From positions 411,200 to 451,904 of the forward strand of contig BFEA01000606.1 of the NCBI GenBank assembly GCA_003427395.1: DNA of 40,705 nt, given 5' to 3'. The DNA comes from Chara braunii (lineage: Eukaryota > Streptophyta > Charophyceae > Charales > Characeae). The notes beneath the pieces were generated by a model. It was not told the origin of the DNA, made no database searches, and was given only the letters and a program-made list of their open reading frames with translations. The translations under genes were made by a program, and so were the position numbers. This document shows, in pieces, positions 18,741 to 30,690 of the stretch; positions within the stretch are counted from its first letter, which is position 1; each line of letters starts with the position of its first letter.

Positions 18741-20640
18741 ATGTGATTACTTCTGAGTTGTGCTCATCATGTTGAAATGTCTTCTCCTACTTAGTTAACT
18801 GATCTTATTCCTTCTCTCGTGACCCAAGATATTGTTGCGAATACATATGCTCTAACTCGTGTCTAAAATATTATCGTAATTGCACGTTACGGTGACTGAC
18901 CCTCTCTTACTTTGCTCATACAAACTCACAACTTATTGTACTCCATCAACATCTCAACTTTAAGGTGTAAGTATTTTACTGACCTTGCTCGATATCGACT
19001 TCAATTTTTTTTATCATCAACTATTTTATAAGCTCTAGCGAGTGCATAATTAGGATCTACTTTGGGCATGCGTACTTTACATCACATTTGTTCGACTTAG
19101 TTTTCCCTATATATTCCCATGCACGTCCACATGGTAATTCTCCCTGTATCTCGTGTAGGTAATTTTTTTTATTTTGACTCTCTTTGGTAGCGTGTAGTTA
19201 TAAAATTCATAAAATCATACAAGTTTCTTTTCTTAGCACCCTTCTTATTTTTCATTTTATAAAGGTTGTGCAAGGCTTTACCCTGATGACCAGCGTCATA
19301 ATCACACTCCCACGACACACGCAGGGTTGAGCGGGCATTAAAAGTTGGGAGACTCCCAATGGTACCCGGTTGCTGCTCCCCCCCTCCCCCTGCACCCCCC
19401 CCCCTCTAACTTTGTAAGTCGTAAGCGCAACCGGCAAGACACTCGACGAGTGGGATCCCTCATACAACTACACCGCCTTGCGACCATCCCCTCGTGTGGT
19501 ACCCGTCCGGGGATGCGAATGTGCCAAAGTCCAATATCACTGATTCCAATTGCGGACACTCATTCAAACCAACTATGATTTAAATCTGTAGTCTGTGTCT
19601 TATGAAATAATAACTTTTAGAACTCATGTGACCAACAAACTGGGATACCGCACATTTGCAATTACAGCTCCTTTGTAATTGGTGAGTTGTGTGCATATTC
19701 CTCTCGCTACTTGTATATTAATTTGTGTGAGTTATACTTTTTAGGGATCTCATCCTGTCTGAAACTCTCTTCTCGTGGATGACCCTACATGATGCCATTT
19801 TGCGTTAGGTATTACCAACCTTGATGGTTGTTGTGTTTGGGTCATTCACTTTGTTTCGTACCCCCCTCTCCCACCATAAGCTTTACGACTTATCTCGTTG
19901 TTGCATGTGACTGACCTTAGGAATTCTTATTCTTAGGTTGCATTCACCGTTTCACATGCCATCGCATTGTCTGTGGTATAACGACACAACTTTATTTCGT
20001 GATATATTTATGTTTTTCTTTTTTAACATTACGGTTGTAGGGTTGTATTTTATTTCATTTCATTTTCTTGTTGCTATTTAGGATTTGTACATCATAAATT
20101 TGGTCTTTCTTTTATGACATTGCATAAAATTTGTATGAAGTTTGATTCGCATCCTCAATTTTATTGACATGTTGTTTGGAGAGTTCCACCGTTTTGTCAT
20201 ATAGCATATATTACAATTATCACGATCTATTAAAGGTTCGAGGATCATTCATTGGTACTTTATTCTCCTTGGCCTATAGTCGGGGTTATTTGGCTATATA
20301 TTTATTCATCATGTGAAACCAGACCCGCGACATAATCGTACAAGCTGTTTATTATTTAATCGGGCACATATGTGCATATCAATACAGTATACTATGGGTA
20401 TACCCTAGATGCAGTTTGTATTCTCATTGTGTATTTAGTTTGGGTTTTTGAGTACTTTGTGTACATTATGAGTCTGAGGTGCGTGTTGTGCATCATTTCC
20501 TCCACGCTTGACAACGTTTTTCTCCATCACCATCTTCGTTTTTCTTTTACTCACTTCAGTAGATCAAGAGGTATTACCACGTAAAACTCACTTTGAAGAG
20601 GAAGTGGTTGATCCTTTACTTGCAAAGGTTTTGACTTGTC
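18741..20640. other. Non-coding spacer
   Basis: About 1.9 kb of T-rich DNA without a credible frame. A C-rich patch (C7 to C9 runs) lies at 19378-19410. Short open frames around 19252-19578 on both strands come from this composition. I see nothing else. Confidence 0.35.
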
Positions 20641-20669
20641 CGAATTAAAAGGGAACAAAAAATTATGTA

Positions 20670-21360
20670 ATTCAAAGAACGTTCCACATCCATAAATTTT
20701 GCTTACAAGGAATGCGATTAATTTGATTCCCCCCCCCCCCCTAAATCTTTGAAGAACATGATATGGTTAAATCAAACGAAAAATTATGTGTAAATTACAC
20801 AAGCGGTTATCAGGTAGCTGAAAATTCAGGAATGAAAATTCTGAAGTGAGAGTTTGGGCAGTCTGAAAATCCTGAATGATCCTGAAGTGGTGAAAGGTCC
20901 GAATACCTTGAAAACCACCTGTTTAGGCAGTCTGCATTCCGAAGTGGTGAAGGGTATCAGGAAGTGGTCAAGTGAGAGTTTTGGGCAGTTTGAAAATCCT
21001 GAATGGTCCTGGAGTGGTGAAAGGTCCGAAGACCATGAAAACCACCCTTCACCACTTGAGGATCCAGTCTGCCTAAACAAGTGGTTTTCAGGGTCTTCGA
21101 AGCTTTCAGTACTTCAGAACCATTCAGGATTTTCATACCTGAATGGTCCTGAAGTGGTGAAAGGTTCGAAGACCTTGAAAACCACTTGTTTAGGCAGACT
21201 GCATATTGAAGTGGTGAAGGGTATCCTAAAGTGGTGATGAAAAATACGACTGTTGTTAACCTTCTCTTGTAAATTGGAAGAATCTTTGCTTGAAAAGTTA
21301 AACTCAAAGAACATTCCACATCAAAGAATTTTGTTTACGAGGAATGCGGTTAATTTGATA
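20670..21360. repeat. Palindromic cluster between 60-bp direct repeats
   Basis: A 59-bp sequence at 20670-20728 (CAAAGAACGTTCCACATC ... GGAATGCGATTAATTTGAT) recurs in direct orientation at 21302-21360 with a few changes. Between them, a CCTGAATGGTCCTGAAGTGG to TTTAGGCAGTCTG unit appears near 20870 and 20998 (truncated), and as an inverted pair at 21065-21130 and 21138-21201 with about 90% arm identity. The CCTGAAGTGG motif links this cluster to the array at 17.8-18.5 kb. Confidence 0.7.
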
Positions 21361-21496
21361 TAAAATTGTTTGTAACGTTTAAATAACATAGGGTGCATAA
21401 AACAAACAGAGCAATCTTGTGTAAATTGGATGAGTGTTTCTTTGAAAATTTTACCCCATACAATTGGATATGACATAGAGTATGCATCGCGGATAA

Positions 21497-21612
<116 letters not shown>

Positions 21613-22747
21613 TAGGGTTGTCGGCGTTCGGGACGGGCCGAACACCCATACCCGAACGCCCGAACGTTTGGGACCCCCTCTCGACGCGTTCGAACGTTCG
21701 GCCGAGATCTAGCAACGAAATACTGGAGCGTTAGAAAACCAAGATCATCATTACCAACGTACGAATATGGATTTACACTCTCCATAAATTCAAGAATCTG
21801 AATACAATTTTGAAAGAAAGAACGAGATGCTTCATGACTTTGAAGAAACTTTAACCCGTATGCTTCCTTTACCAAACATTTCCAGTAATATTCAATACAT
21901 TTTGCACGATTGTGAATAATACAAATGTGAAGCTCACAAGATGATTGAGTCTGGTAACATTGATGAAGGAACTATGGGTAACCGGTGACCCAATGAGGAT
22001 CTTTTAAGCAGAGTTAAAGAGGGTAGCAAGAAGAAAAGTCACAAGTTTTTGGTCGGATATAAAGCCATAACTGTTGAAATTGCATAACATTTCAAAAGGG
22101 GAGGGAGAGACCAATTATTAAAAGGGGCATAAGGAGAACTGAAAAACAATCGCTATGTAATTGTGTGTGAAAAATAAAAGGGTGGGGGATCGTTGGTATT
22201 TGAGGCAAGGGACAAAATAGGTTAGAGGGAGATGCCCATAGCAACAAAACATCGACCGAGGTATATGACATGAGAATGCTACCCCGTTTTTCTTTTTCTA
22301 ATTTTTAAGTTTTTATTTTGACATTCGATAATTGGTTCACTTTTCATTCTTTTATTTTTGACTTTGGCAGTACATATTGAGTCGCTAGCAACTTTCCTTT
22401 CATAAAGAATATGTGGGTCGTAGGCTTACCAATTGTTGAAACTTTTTTCTTTTTACTTTCATAATCATTAGAACGAAATTTCCTCTGATGTTTTTTTTTT
22501 TTTTTTTAGACGTTGTCTGCCTTACAAGATGAATAAAATATTGTTTGATAAAGAGTGTATCATAACCATAAAATTTCATTTTATTTGCTTCACTCCTCTT
22601 CGACAGATGACTTACCGTGTCGGACCCCCTCTAACGATGATTCCATGTTGCAATAACCCCTCTACCTGTAGCGGTTGAACTTTTCTGTGTGTCGTTCGGG
22701 GATAATCATTCGGTACCACGTAAAATTTTTACTATATGCTTGTACCG
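21613..22747. other. Spacer with a CGAACG-rich hairpin patch
   Basis: 21620-21715 is dense in GTTCGG, CCGAAC, CGAACG and TTCGAACGTTCG, including a GTTCGG/CCGAAC hairpin. The rest is AT-rich with T14-16 near 22490. No gene is seen. Confidence 0.4.
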
Positions 22748-23330
22748 GTAGTGCGTCTCAAACAGAATTGGGCAAGATTTATTCGTCAATGGTGCTCTCT
22801 CTCTCTTTCTGTGGCTTTCTCGCACTCCTTCTCAAGCATGTAAATGGACGTGTGGCGTGCATGTTAGTACACGCGCGCCCTCACTCGCGCCCGAGAGAGA
22901 GAAAGAGAGAGAGAGAGAGAAAGAGAGAGAGCTATCTTTTAAAAATATAAGTATGGGAGGCAGGTTTTTTCAATGCAATATGAACAACACACAGACAAGG
23001 AACCTCACATTTCAACACGATTGGGAACTGGGTGTCACTTACGACGAAATGAATCTAGCCTCAATTTTACGCCAAATGCAGCAAATAATAAGGGGGCGAT
23101 TCATCCATGAAGGGTCCTTTCTCTCTCTCACTCTCATACACACACACACACACGGACTATTTTTTTCTCATGCCTTATGTGTGGGCATTGATATGCATCA
23201 AAGAGAGGGACTTAGAGGGAGAAAGGGTCCTTCGCAAAAGAATCTGGCCCAAATTTTCCAATGAATGACCCTTCTCTGTCTCCCTCTCTCTCTCTCTCTC
23301 GTGCGCGCGCTTGCCCAACAAGCACGTGTG

Positions 23331-23371
<41 letters not shown>

Positions 23372-24323
23372 CAAGTCTCGAAGGACTCAGGCCTTGATTT
23401 TTAGTCAAATTCAACATAAATAAGAGATCAGTTTTTGCCAGATTCTGTGTCGCATTCAACTTGTAAACAATGCTATTCTGGTAGAAACATTATTCCCCTG
23501 TTGTTTGGCTGAGTAGGGTAGGAAGCAAACTTGAACTGTATCCATGATGATCTTGGTTCATTGAATATTGTTGTTATTGAAGATGTAAGGGTGCGTGGTG
23601 GGAAACCCGTATAGGCGTTCTAGGCATTTCAAGCTTCCTCGAGTGTTGAGATTTGTTTATGTGAGGTTAAGATTGGCCAAAAAGAGTTTTATCTTGGAAC
23701 GCATAGACCCGGTTTCCAACAACGCCGAAGCTGGGTAGTGGCCATTCGTGAATGAAACTGGTCCCGATCCTGTGCTGCATTCAACTAAAAAAACAGGTTC
23801 ATATTCATTCATGAATGACCTTTTTTTTCCCTCGCAAAAGTGTCCAGGTTCATTCGCAAATGCCCCTTTTTTTTCTCTCCCTCCCTCATTAGTACGAGCA
23901 TGAATGAGAAATAGAAAGGAGGGGGAGAAGGGGACATTCTGGAACGAGTCTGGGCTCGTTCAGGAGTTGAATGCAACACAGAATCGAGACCCGATTCATT
24001 CATGAATGAACCTTTCTCCCTCTTTCGTTCGGGGCCTTCCTAAAATGAATTTGGCCGAGACTGGAACCTATTTGTGTTGAATTTAGCAAAAAAATTGGGG
24101 CTAGGTTCATTCGAGAATTGCTCTCTCTCTCTCTCACACACACACATACACATACACGGCATGCGTCCTTGCACACGTGTGAGAGAGAGAGAGAGAGGGG
24201 AGGGGGGGGAGAGAGGGAGGCGGGGGGCATTCATTTCAAAATTTGGGCCAAATTCATTCACGAATGACCCCTTCTCTCTCTCTTTGACGCATGTGAATGA
24301 CCACACATGAGGTGTGAGAGAGA

Positions 24324-24388
<65 letters not shown>

Positions 24389-24640
24389 NNNNNNNNNNNN
24401 NNNNNNNNNNNNNNNNNNNNNNNNNNNNNNNNNNNNNNNNNNNNNNNNNNNNNNNNNNNNNNNNNNNNNNNNNNNNNNNNNNNNNNNNNNNNNNNNNNNN
24501 NNNNNNNNNNNNNNNNNNNNNNNNNNNNNNNNNNNNNNNNNNNNNNNNNNNNNNNNNNNNNNNNNNNNNNNNNNNNNNNNNNNNNNNNAGAGAGAGAGAG
24601 AGAGAGAGAGAGAAAAGGGACTGAATTCGAACTCAAGTCT
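22748..24640. repeat. Cluster of palindromic units with microsatellite arms
   Basis: Five or six imperfect palindromes are built the same way. A GGGCCAAATTCATTCATGAATGACC-like outer arm is followed by (CT)n, then (CA)n or (TG)n, a CATGCATG-like centre, and then the inverse order ending in (GA)n and the inverted outer arm. Examples centre near 22860, 23170-23340, 23830-23940, 24180 and 24300-24600. The palindrome ATTCATTCATGAATGA marks several unit ends. Tracts reach about 35 TG repeats next to the gap. No coding sequence is credible. Confidence 0.65.
24389..24588. other. Assembly gap of 200 N
   Basis: The gap is exactly 200 undetermined bases, placed between (TG)n and (AG)n. The true length is unknown and the neighbouring microsatellite palindrome is the likely cause. 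Two further single N lie at 37054 and 37063. Confidence 0.99.
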
Positions 24641-25366
24641 GTATTTCAACAACTCATGTCTATCGACTTAGCTAGACTCGTTGTTGCTAAGTGCAATTCT
24701 TGTATAAGTGTCATACGACCGATTTACTTTTGTTACTGTCTCGCAATTTCTGATACATGGAGCACAATGGTTTCAGAGGGAGAAAATAACAATTTATGGC
24801 CATGGCTGCTCGTGCACAGTCAATCTGATGCGCAATCGAGTGTGATTCTCCTGTGAGGGGTATGCAATGGGCTCTTTGTTGTTTGTTACTCAACTTTGTA
24901 GATTTATTACAAAATAAATTGAGGTTGGGAATCCCTTAACAAACAACCCGGAAAATGCGGGGACCATTACCTTGCTTTAGGTGCAGGCGATGGAGAATAA
25001 GTTTCATACACAAATGGCTACACAAGGGTCGGCCGGACCGCGACAATTGCGTTTCGGCCTGTGGGGCACCCCCCATTAAGCTATGTCTATGGTCGCAGGT
25101 CCTGAAATCCAACCCAGCCGCGTCTCGGCTCGGGCCCTATCGTCTTCCTGCCCGGGTAGCGATGGTGGAGGTAGTTTCTTGGTAACTTCGAGAAACGTGC
25201 TACAACAGTGAGAGGTGAGGAGGCAAAGAGACATGACACAGAAGGAAGTTAAGGGCATACCCTCCTTTCTTTCGAGAAACGGGTGTTATCCACTTCAATT
25301 GAGGATGAGGGATGAGTCAAGCCATCGTAGTAGCATCCACACGCCCAGCCTGAAGACACCGAAGAC
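24641..25366. other. Spacer, possibly LINE A 5' untranslated region
   Basis: No gene is visible. Short frames at 24955-25185 and 25076-25258 oppose each other. The GC content rises towards 25.1 kb and the sequence runs without a break into the ORF1 remnant, so part of it may be LINE leader. Confidence 0.3.
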
Positions 25367-27122
25367 GTGAAGGGTATAATTGCTACGCCTAAGACCAGAC
25401 TTAAGTTATTTATGCCTCAAATTAGGTATTTTATTAGTCTTTTGAGCGTGTTTATTTTTGTATTTTTTCCTTTAGGATTTTTCTGGAGCGAGTCCTTAGC
25501 TTCGGTTGATTCCCCCCCAATGCCTAGGTTCTCCCCGATTAACCCCCTTTCGGAAGAAGGTAAACAATGAATCAAGGACCTTCTGAGTACTTGTTTCAAT
25601 GAAGGAGTTATCCCCGACTTTTCTATCCCCGAGCTAGTGGAGACGGGTGAAGAGTACATTAGGGTAACAGTTAATCAGGATGTTTACCGTGTTCAGACAG
25701 ATTGGTTGAAAAATCACACTATCTTCATATTTTTCGATGACGAGGTCACGTATCTCTCGGTGGATGTCAAAAGAAGATCAGTACGAATGTATGAAACTAG
25801 TTAGGCGGCTGCTGGGATTCCCGGGGTTGCTCCATTGAGAGGCGCCTTCCAAAACGAAGGAAGAAATTTGGCTACCTACGTAGCCTCGTCGAAACCCATT
25901 GTAGACTGGATGTTACGAAAAGGGGGGAAGAAGGTATAGCTTGATGGTCAACTCCACACGCTGAACTTTCGTGCTTGGATGGCGGAGCAGCAGCTCCACG
26001 ATTGGAGAGATGCAATGCAACAAAGATTTTTTTGGATACGTTGTATGGAGGTACCGGTTTTAGCTACGGGGCTATTAAAACGAGTTGTTTAGGATGTGTT
26101 TGGACATGTAATTAAGGATTGTCCTGCGTACACTAAATTGTTGGAACCGGACCTCCGCAACGTCTGATTTGATTTGCTTCCCTCTGCGAGACTACGTTAT
26201 AAGAAATGTTTGCGGATTGACCTTAAGGAGGACGAACGAATAAGATTAACGTGGTCTGTGCGGAGACCTCCTGGTGCAACTGTGTCGCTGCCACTTCCAC
26301 GATGAATCCGAAGACACACGTCCCAAGAAGAAGAACAAGCGAACACTAAAGAAGGATAATCTTTCGAACTGTCCTTTGGCTCCTTCGGTGGAGGGGACAG
26401 GAGGTGAACCTTGTCTTTTTGTCTATCTAGGGCCCCCGTTTAAAGAGGTGTTATTTTGGGTCAAGGATTTTGTTCCAAATGAGAAAACTCGTACAGGGGT
26501 AGACAAGGAAGGAGATAAAGATGGCTCAGACTGTAACCCAGTCCCAAAAGTTGTCAACCCCTTCAAAACGAAATCAATATATGTCCCCAGAAAGGGAGTG
26601 GGAGCAGGTCCCTCAAAAGAAGCATCTCAAAAGAAGGGATGTGATCCGTCGCCCCAGTTTGTTTTTGGAGGGAAAAAAAAATCCAAAAACAATAAAAAGA
26701 AAAGGAAGTCGGCGAATAAAAGGAAAGACCGACTGGCGACCACGCTATCTTGCGGATTTCCTCCCCCGGGATCCACGGGCGGGGATGATGATGGCAGCAA
26801 GGGTTAGATCAGTCAACCGGTCATGATCATCACAGCTGTGGAAAGCGACGACGAGGATGTCTGCATTGAGCATTCAGAGTCTGAAGTCGAGACGGAACCG
26901 GGCTTCGACCCCGAAGACCGTACCGACATAGGACTGGGTTTTCTCTTTGAAGGAATCATGGGCACCTTTAACTCCGAAAATAAAAATAAGACTCAGACCT
27001 TTGACTTCTCAGTCCGTGGTCTCATTTTCGAGGGACAGTTGTCCTTCTCAATCAGGGATGAGGATGGTAACCCCCTCAAGAAGGTCAGGTTAAATGATGA
27101 CTCAGCCATACAAACGGAAGCT
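25367..27122 (+). pseudogene. LINE A ORF1 (nucleic-acid-binding protein) remnant
   Basis: One frame runs from 25367 to about 26300 with in-frame stops at 25568 (TGA), 25802, 25937 and 26090 (TAG) and 26165 (TGA). It contains TDWLKNHTIFIFF followed by a VSWV-like strand, as in the plant LINE ORF1 family with a DUF4283-type domain. Further on, FGHVIKDCPAY matches the last half (H-x4-C) of a zinc knuckle, whose first cysteines are not recognisable. A frameshift near 26270-26300 moves the reading to 26274-26807, a Lys-rich basic stretch (GGKKKSKNNKKKRK). An acidic C-terminal part follows at 26823-27122. Basic, disordered C-terminal regions are usual for ORF1. Confidence 0.65.
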
Positions 27123-27288
27123 TAACAGGCCTTGGGTGAACCATCCAAAACGGCAAACGCTTCTCTACCCTAAAACGGCAAACGATTCTCTATACTGATT
27201 CTCTATACTGATTGCTGAATCCATGACCTCCTTCAAAGTTAGGAAGTGCTGACAAGGGTAAGCCTCCTCCAAAGGAGTACCTATTCCC
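27123..27288. repeat. Short duplicated segments after ORF1
   Basis: AAAACGGCAAACG is present near 27150 and 27173, and ATTCTCTATACTG is duplicated near 27184-27209. Reading breaks down here. It marks the left edge of the insertion that follows. Confidence 0.5.
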
Positions 27289-27950
27289 TTTTTTTTTTTT
27301 TTTTTTTTTTTTGACACAAACTCGGAACCGGGCTCATCGTCCCATACCCAGTCCCCTTGATTCTTTTTGATTCGCCATTAGGCTTACGACTCCTCACGAA
27401 GAAAGCAAATGATGAAGCTCTAAGTCTTCCTGTCTTCAACATAAAAATTCCCATGAGAAATGAAAGTTGAAAAAATATTCCATAAAAAAAAATCCTTCAT
27501 ATTTATAAATTATCATTCCAATGTTTGTCAAATTCTAAAATTTTCAATTTAATTTGATAAGTTCCCGTCTAAATATGAGTTTTCCCTTCCAACTACATCT
27601 ATTTGTTCAAGATGGAATGAAAGTCTGGACGAGTTTATGAAATGTTTTAATTAGATTTTCATTCTACGACAACAAATATCGTCTAATTTAGATTGGATTA
27701 ACCTATTTATAACTTGAAATCCTCACTTAGAATGACAGTCCAATTAAAATATTTCATGAACTCATCCATACTTTCATTCCATCTCTAGCATGCAGTTCAA
27801 ATAAGAAGGGATACCCCATTCTTGGAAGGAAAGTTTTCAAGTAAGACGGAAAATTTTAAAATTGGAATGACAGTTTTTAAAATGGAATGAAATTTTAAAA
27901 TTTAAAATGTAATTTTACTCTAGAATAATTATTTAATTCTGAGAAATTTT
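27289..27950. mobile_element. Insertion inside LINE A: T24 run plus AT-rich fold-back element
   Basis: A T24 run (27289-27312) opens an AT-rich segment that interrupts the LINE between ORF1 and ORF2. Its core is a near-perfect inverted repeat: arms 27610-27666 and 27728-27784 match at 50 of 57 positions around a 61-base centre. Weaker pairing continues outward, for example GTTTTCCCTTCCAA near 27578 with its inverse near 27820. No transposase is present. A MITE or fold-back element is likely. The T run may be the tail of a separate minus-strand retroposon. Confidence 0.6.
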
Positions 27951-27954
27951 TCTG

Positions 27955-28387
27955 TTGTTGGAGATTCCAAGCCTACCTGCTGAGGATCAGATGTTGGACC
28001 TGGGTAATGATCATGTGCTAAATCATACAGGGTTTTGTACGATCTTGCCCGATCACAAGCCACTCCGCCATATGACAATCTTACAGGGAGGCGAAACGAT
28101 TATCCTGCATGTAGCCTTTCTGGGCATAAGAACGGTTACAGATTTCTTTGGCAAGTGGTGTGCTAAAACAGTTTATGGGCACTCGTCGTCCAATGTTTTT
28201 GATCCAACAAACGATAGTGCATCGTCCATCTCTTTGACCTCGGGTAGCACAGCGAAATAAATAATCGATTGGCTGGTCAAAACGAATGTCGCGTTTACGG
28301 TTTCAGAGCCAAAATTCAGAGCGATGATTATCACATCGACATTGTCGATAAGATATCTTGAAAAAGACCTCCGTATCCAACAGTTGA
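27955..28387 (+). pseudogene. LINE A coding scrap between ORF1 and the endonuclease
   Basis: An open frame of 101 codons (27955-28260) is followed, after one stop, by another coding-like stretch in the same frame to about 28370 (TNVAFTVSEPKFRAMIITST). No domain is recognisable. It is probably the C-terminal part of ORF1 displaced by the fold-back insertion. Confidence 0.4.
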
Positions 28388-29717
28388 ATGGGGCAGACCA
28401 AAGTGATGGTGTTGCCTCCTAAAATCCGCATAGCTAGTCGAAACGTAAAAGCACTTGGCGATACAGCCGAAAAACAAAAACGATTTAGGATACCTTCCTG
28501 GATGCAAAAGGAGGATATCCAGATAATATGCTTACAAGAGACAAAATTAAATTCAGAAAAAAATGATGAAATAAGACCCTGGTGGTTAGGCCCCCAATTT
28601 TGGGCTCTGGCGAGGGGTTCCAGAGGTGGGACAACTATTTTGATCAACAAGGACTTAAACTGTGACATCCTGGCTGAACTCCTCTGTGAAACCAGCGGGA
28701 CGACTAGTGTGGGTTAAGCTTACCGTAGAGGACGAAGATTGGGCGGTTGTCTCAATCTACGCCCCGACAAACTACGTGGACAAAGCAACCTTCTTTGCTA
28801 ACCATCCGGCCTCTATCCCCGACACAAAAAACTTGGCTATTTTGGGAGATTGGAATACAATCCTGTGTCCAGGTTTAGACTCTCTAAAGCTCCCCCTTTG
28901 AGAGAGAATGCAAGTCTACTAATGACCTTTTTGGAAGCTCAGAATTTGGTAAACACTTTTAGAGCATTGAACCCAGACCTCAATGTACATACATGGTTTG
29001 AGGCATGCCCAGATGAATTCCCCCCCCCGACCGAGTAGATGTTTGGACTTTATCGTGGCTTGTGGAGGGTTATGGGAGAGGTGTGTGGCCTCAGAGCTTC
29101 GCGTCTCTTCAATGTCCGATCACTATCCTATCTTTTTTGGAACTTTGTCTAAAAACACAGTTGATAGAGAGAGATTGAACATAAACAATCTGAAGGACAA
29201 TAAGGGTATCTCACAGTGGGTAGCGAACCAGATAAAAGTCTGGCCGTTGGCCAAAGACCTGTTTCAAAATGAGGAAGATTGGGCAGATATGAGCATACAA
29301 ATTAACAGAGTGGCTCTTGTTGAATTCTCCCGGATGAAAGCCGCATGGAGAAACTGGACTGAAGGCCAAATTAAAAAATCCATAGAACTAGCAGAACTGA
29401 ACCTTGGCACAGATGCGTTTGCAAATTACTACTGGACACAGAAAAGGAAAGAGGCCCTACTTCAGTTGGAAGCAGCACAACAACAGAGACAGAGTGACTG
29501 GGTGGAATGGTTAAGAAAACCGTGTGGGATAACTGTATATGACAGAATGACGAAGTCGACCTTTCGCTCCTTCATCTCACGTCAGGCAAAACCACTAGTC
29601 AGAGAACTACACCACCCCTTCTCTTTGATGGCAGAACCACAGTCAGTTGATACGACAAGTTTGTGTCAATACGCTTTGGACCACTTTAGAGATATAGTGT
29701 CTACACGAAGGCCGTAA
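28388..29717 (+). pseudogene. LINE A ORF2, endonuclease domain and linker
   Basis: An APE-type (exonuclease-endonuclease-phosphatase) domain is split over four frames. Motifs in order: SRNVKALG near the start, CLQETKL with the metal-binding Glu, GDWN at 28844-28855 with catalytic Asp/Asn, LDFI near 29047, and SDHYPI at 29115-29132 with the catalytic His. Frame changes fall near 28690-28717, 28860-28900 and 29020-29040. After the domain, a long open stretch to 29717 contains an Ala/Glu/Gln-rich, probably helical linker typical of the region before RT. In intact elements this domain nicks the target DNA to prime reverse transcription. Confidence 0.85.
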
Positions 29718-29736
29718 GATCATTTTGACACTGAAT

Positions 29737-30690
29737 TATCAATGGAGTCAGACTTTGGGGAACGTTTCAGCATTCAGATCCAACATTTGGAAAGGGAGAG
29801 TCTAAACTCCCCCCTGAACGAGCAAGAGCTCCATAGGGCAGTTAAAAAGGATAGCCGTGGATTGATGGGTTGCCCGTGAAACTCTTTTTTAGTACATGGG
29901 ATGCCTTCGCTTCTTTTCTATGTCAAGTGTATAATAAGGCTTTATATACCGGATTTCTACCTTAAGGTTTTGTCGAATTAGTTATCTCCCTCCTTTGTAA
30001 GAAGGGAGATAAAAGCGAGGTCCGTAATTATCGGTCGATCTCTGTTTTGAATGTGGCATACAAGATTTTAGCAAAGGCCTTAGCCTTGAGGCTCGCAGAC
30101 CTCCTTCCTACCTCGATTGGCGGGGAACAGCCGCCCTTCGTGAAGAACTGTTCAATTTTTGAAAATATTTGAACGACAGTCCAAGCCCTTGAGATCATTG
30201 GGGAAGAGAAACAGGAAGTCGCCCTTCTTCTCCTGGATATGGAGAAGGCCTACGATAAAGCAGGTTGGGCCTTCGTTTCCACCACTCTGATTAGAATGAG
30301 CTTCCGTCCAGGATTCAGAACATGGATCAAAGCCATGTATGCTCACTCTACCTCTACGATGCTTGTAAATGGTCGACTGACAGATTAGTTCCCGTTGACG
30401 CGCTAGCTGAGACAAGGTTGTCCGCTGGCCCCACTTTTATTTGTCTTACAATTAGAAATCCTGTTAGACAAAATTAGAAATCTTGTTAGACAATATCAGA
30501 TATAACCCCTTAATAACGAGTCTGTCCGTTTCCCCCTCCCTTCATTGTGAGAATACTATAGTAGCACTGGAGGAACTGGAAGAAACATTAGATAACTACT
30601 GTGTATTATCTGAGGCATCGATTAACTGACATAAGTCTGTGCTTTTTCTGCCTTCATGCTTTCCTCTGAAAGTCAACTGGGTCAGAGACA
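29737..30690 (+). pseudogene. LINE A ORF2, reverse transcriptase domain
   Basis: Recognisable RT blocks: VISLLCKKGDKSEVRNYRSI, then GGEQPPFVKNCSIFENI. Motif A is LLLDMEKAYDKAGW with the catalytic Asp near 30237. Motif B is LRQGCPLAPLLF near 30408-30431. At least four in-frame stops interrupt it. The strand with the F/YxDD catalytic pair is absent. The reading goes from SVRFPLP almost directly to ALEELEETLDNYC, a helix that normally follows the DD motif, so about 20-30 codons have been lost near 30.53 kb. Inactive. Confidence 0.85.

Noticed and set aside
22857-23264. Open frames rich in Arg-Glu or Ser-Leu repeats
   Set aside because: They come from (GA)n and (CT)n tracts.
24040-24856. Long frames spanning the N gap
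   Set aside because: They exist only because undetermined bases and dinucleotide repeats contain no stops.
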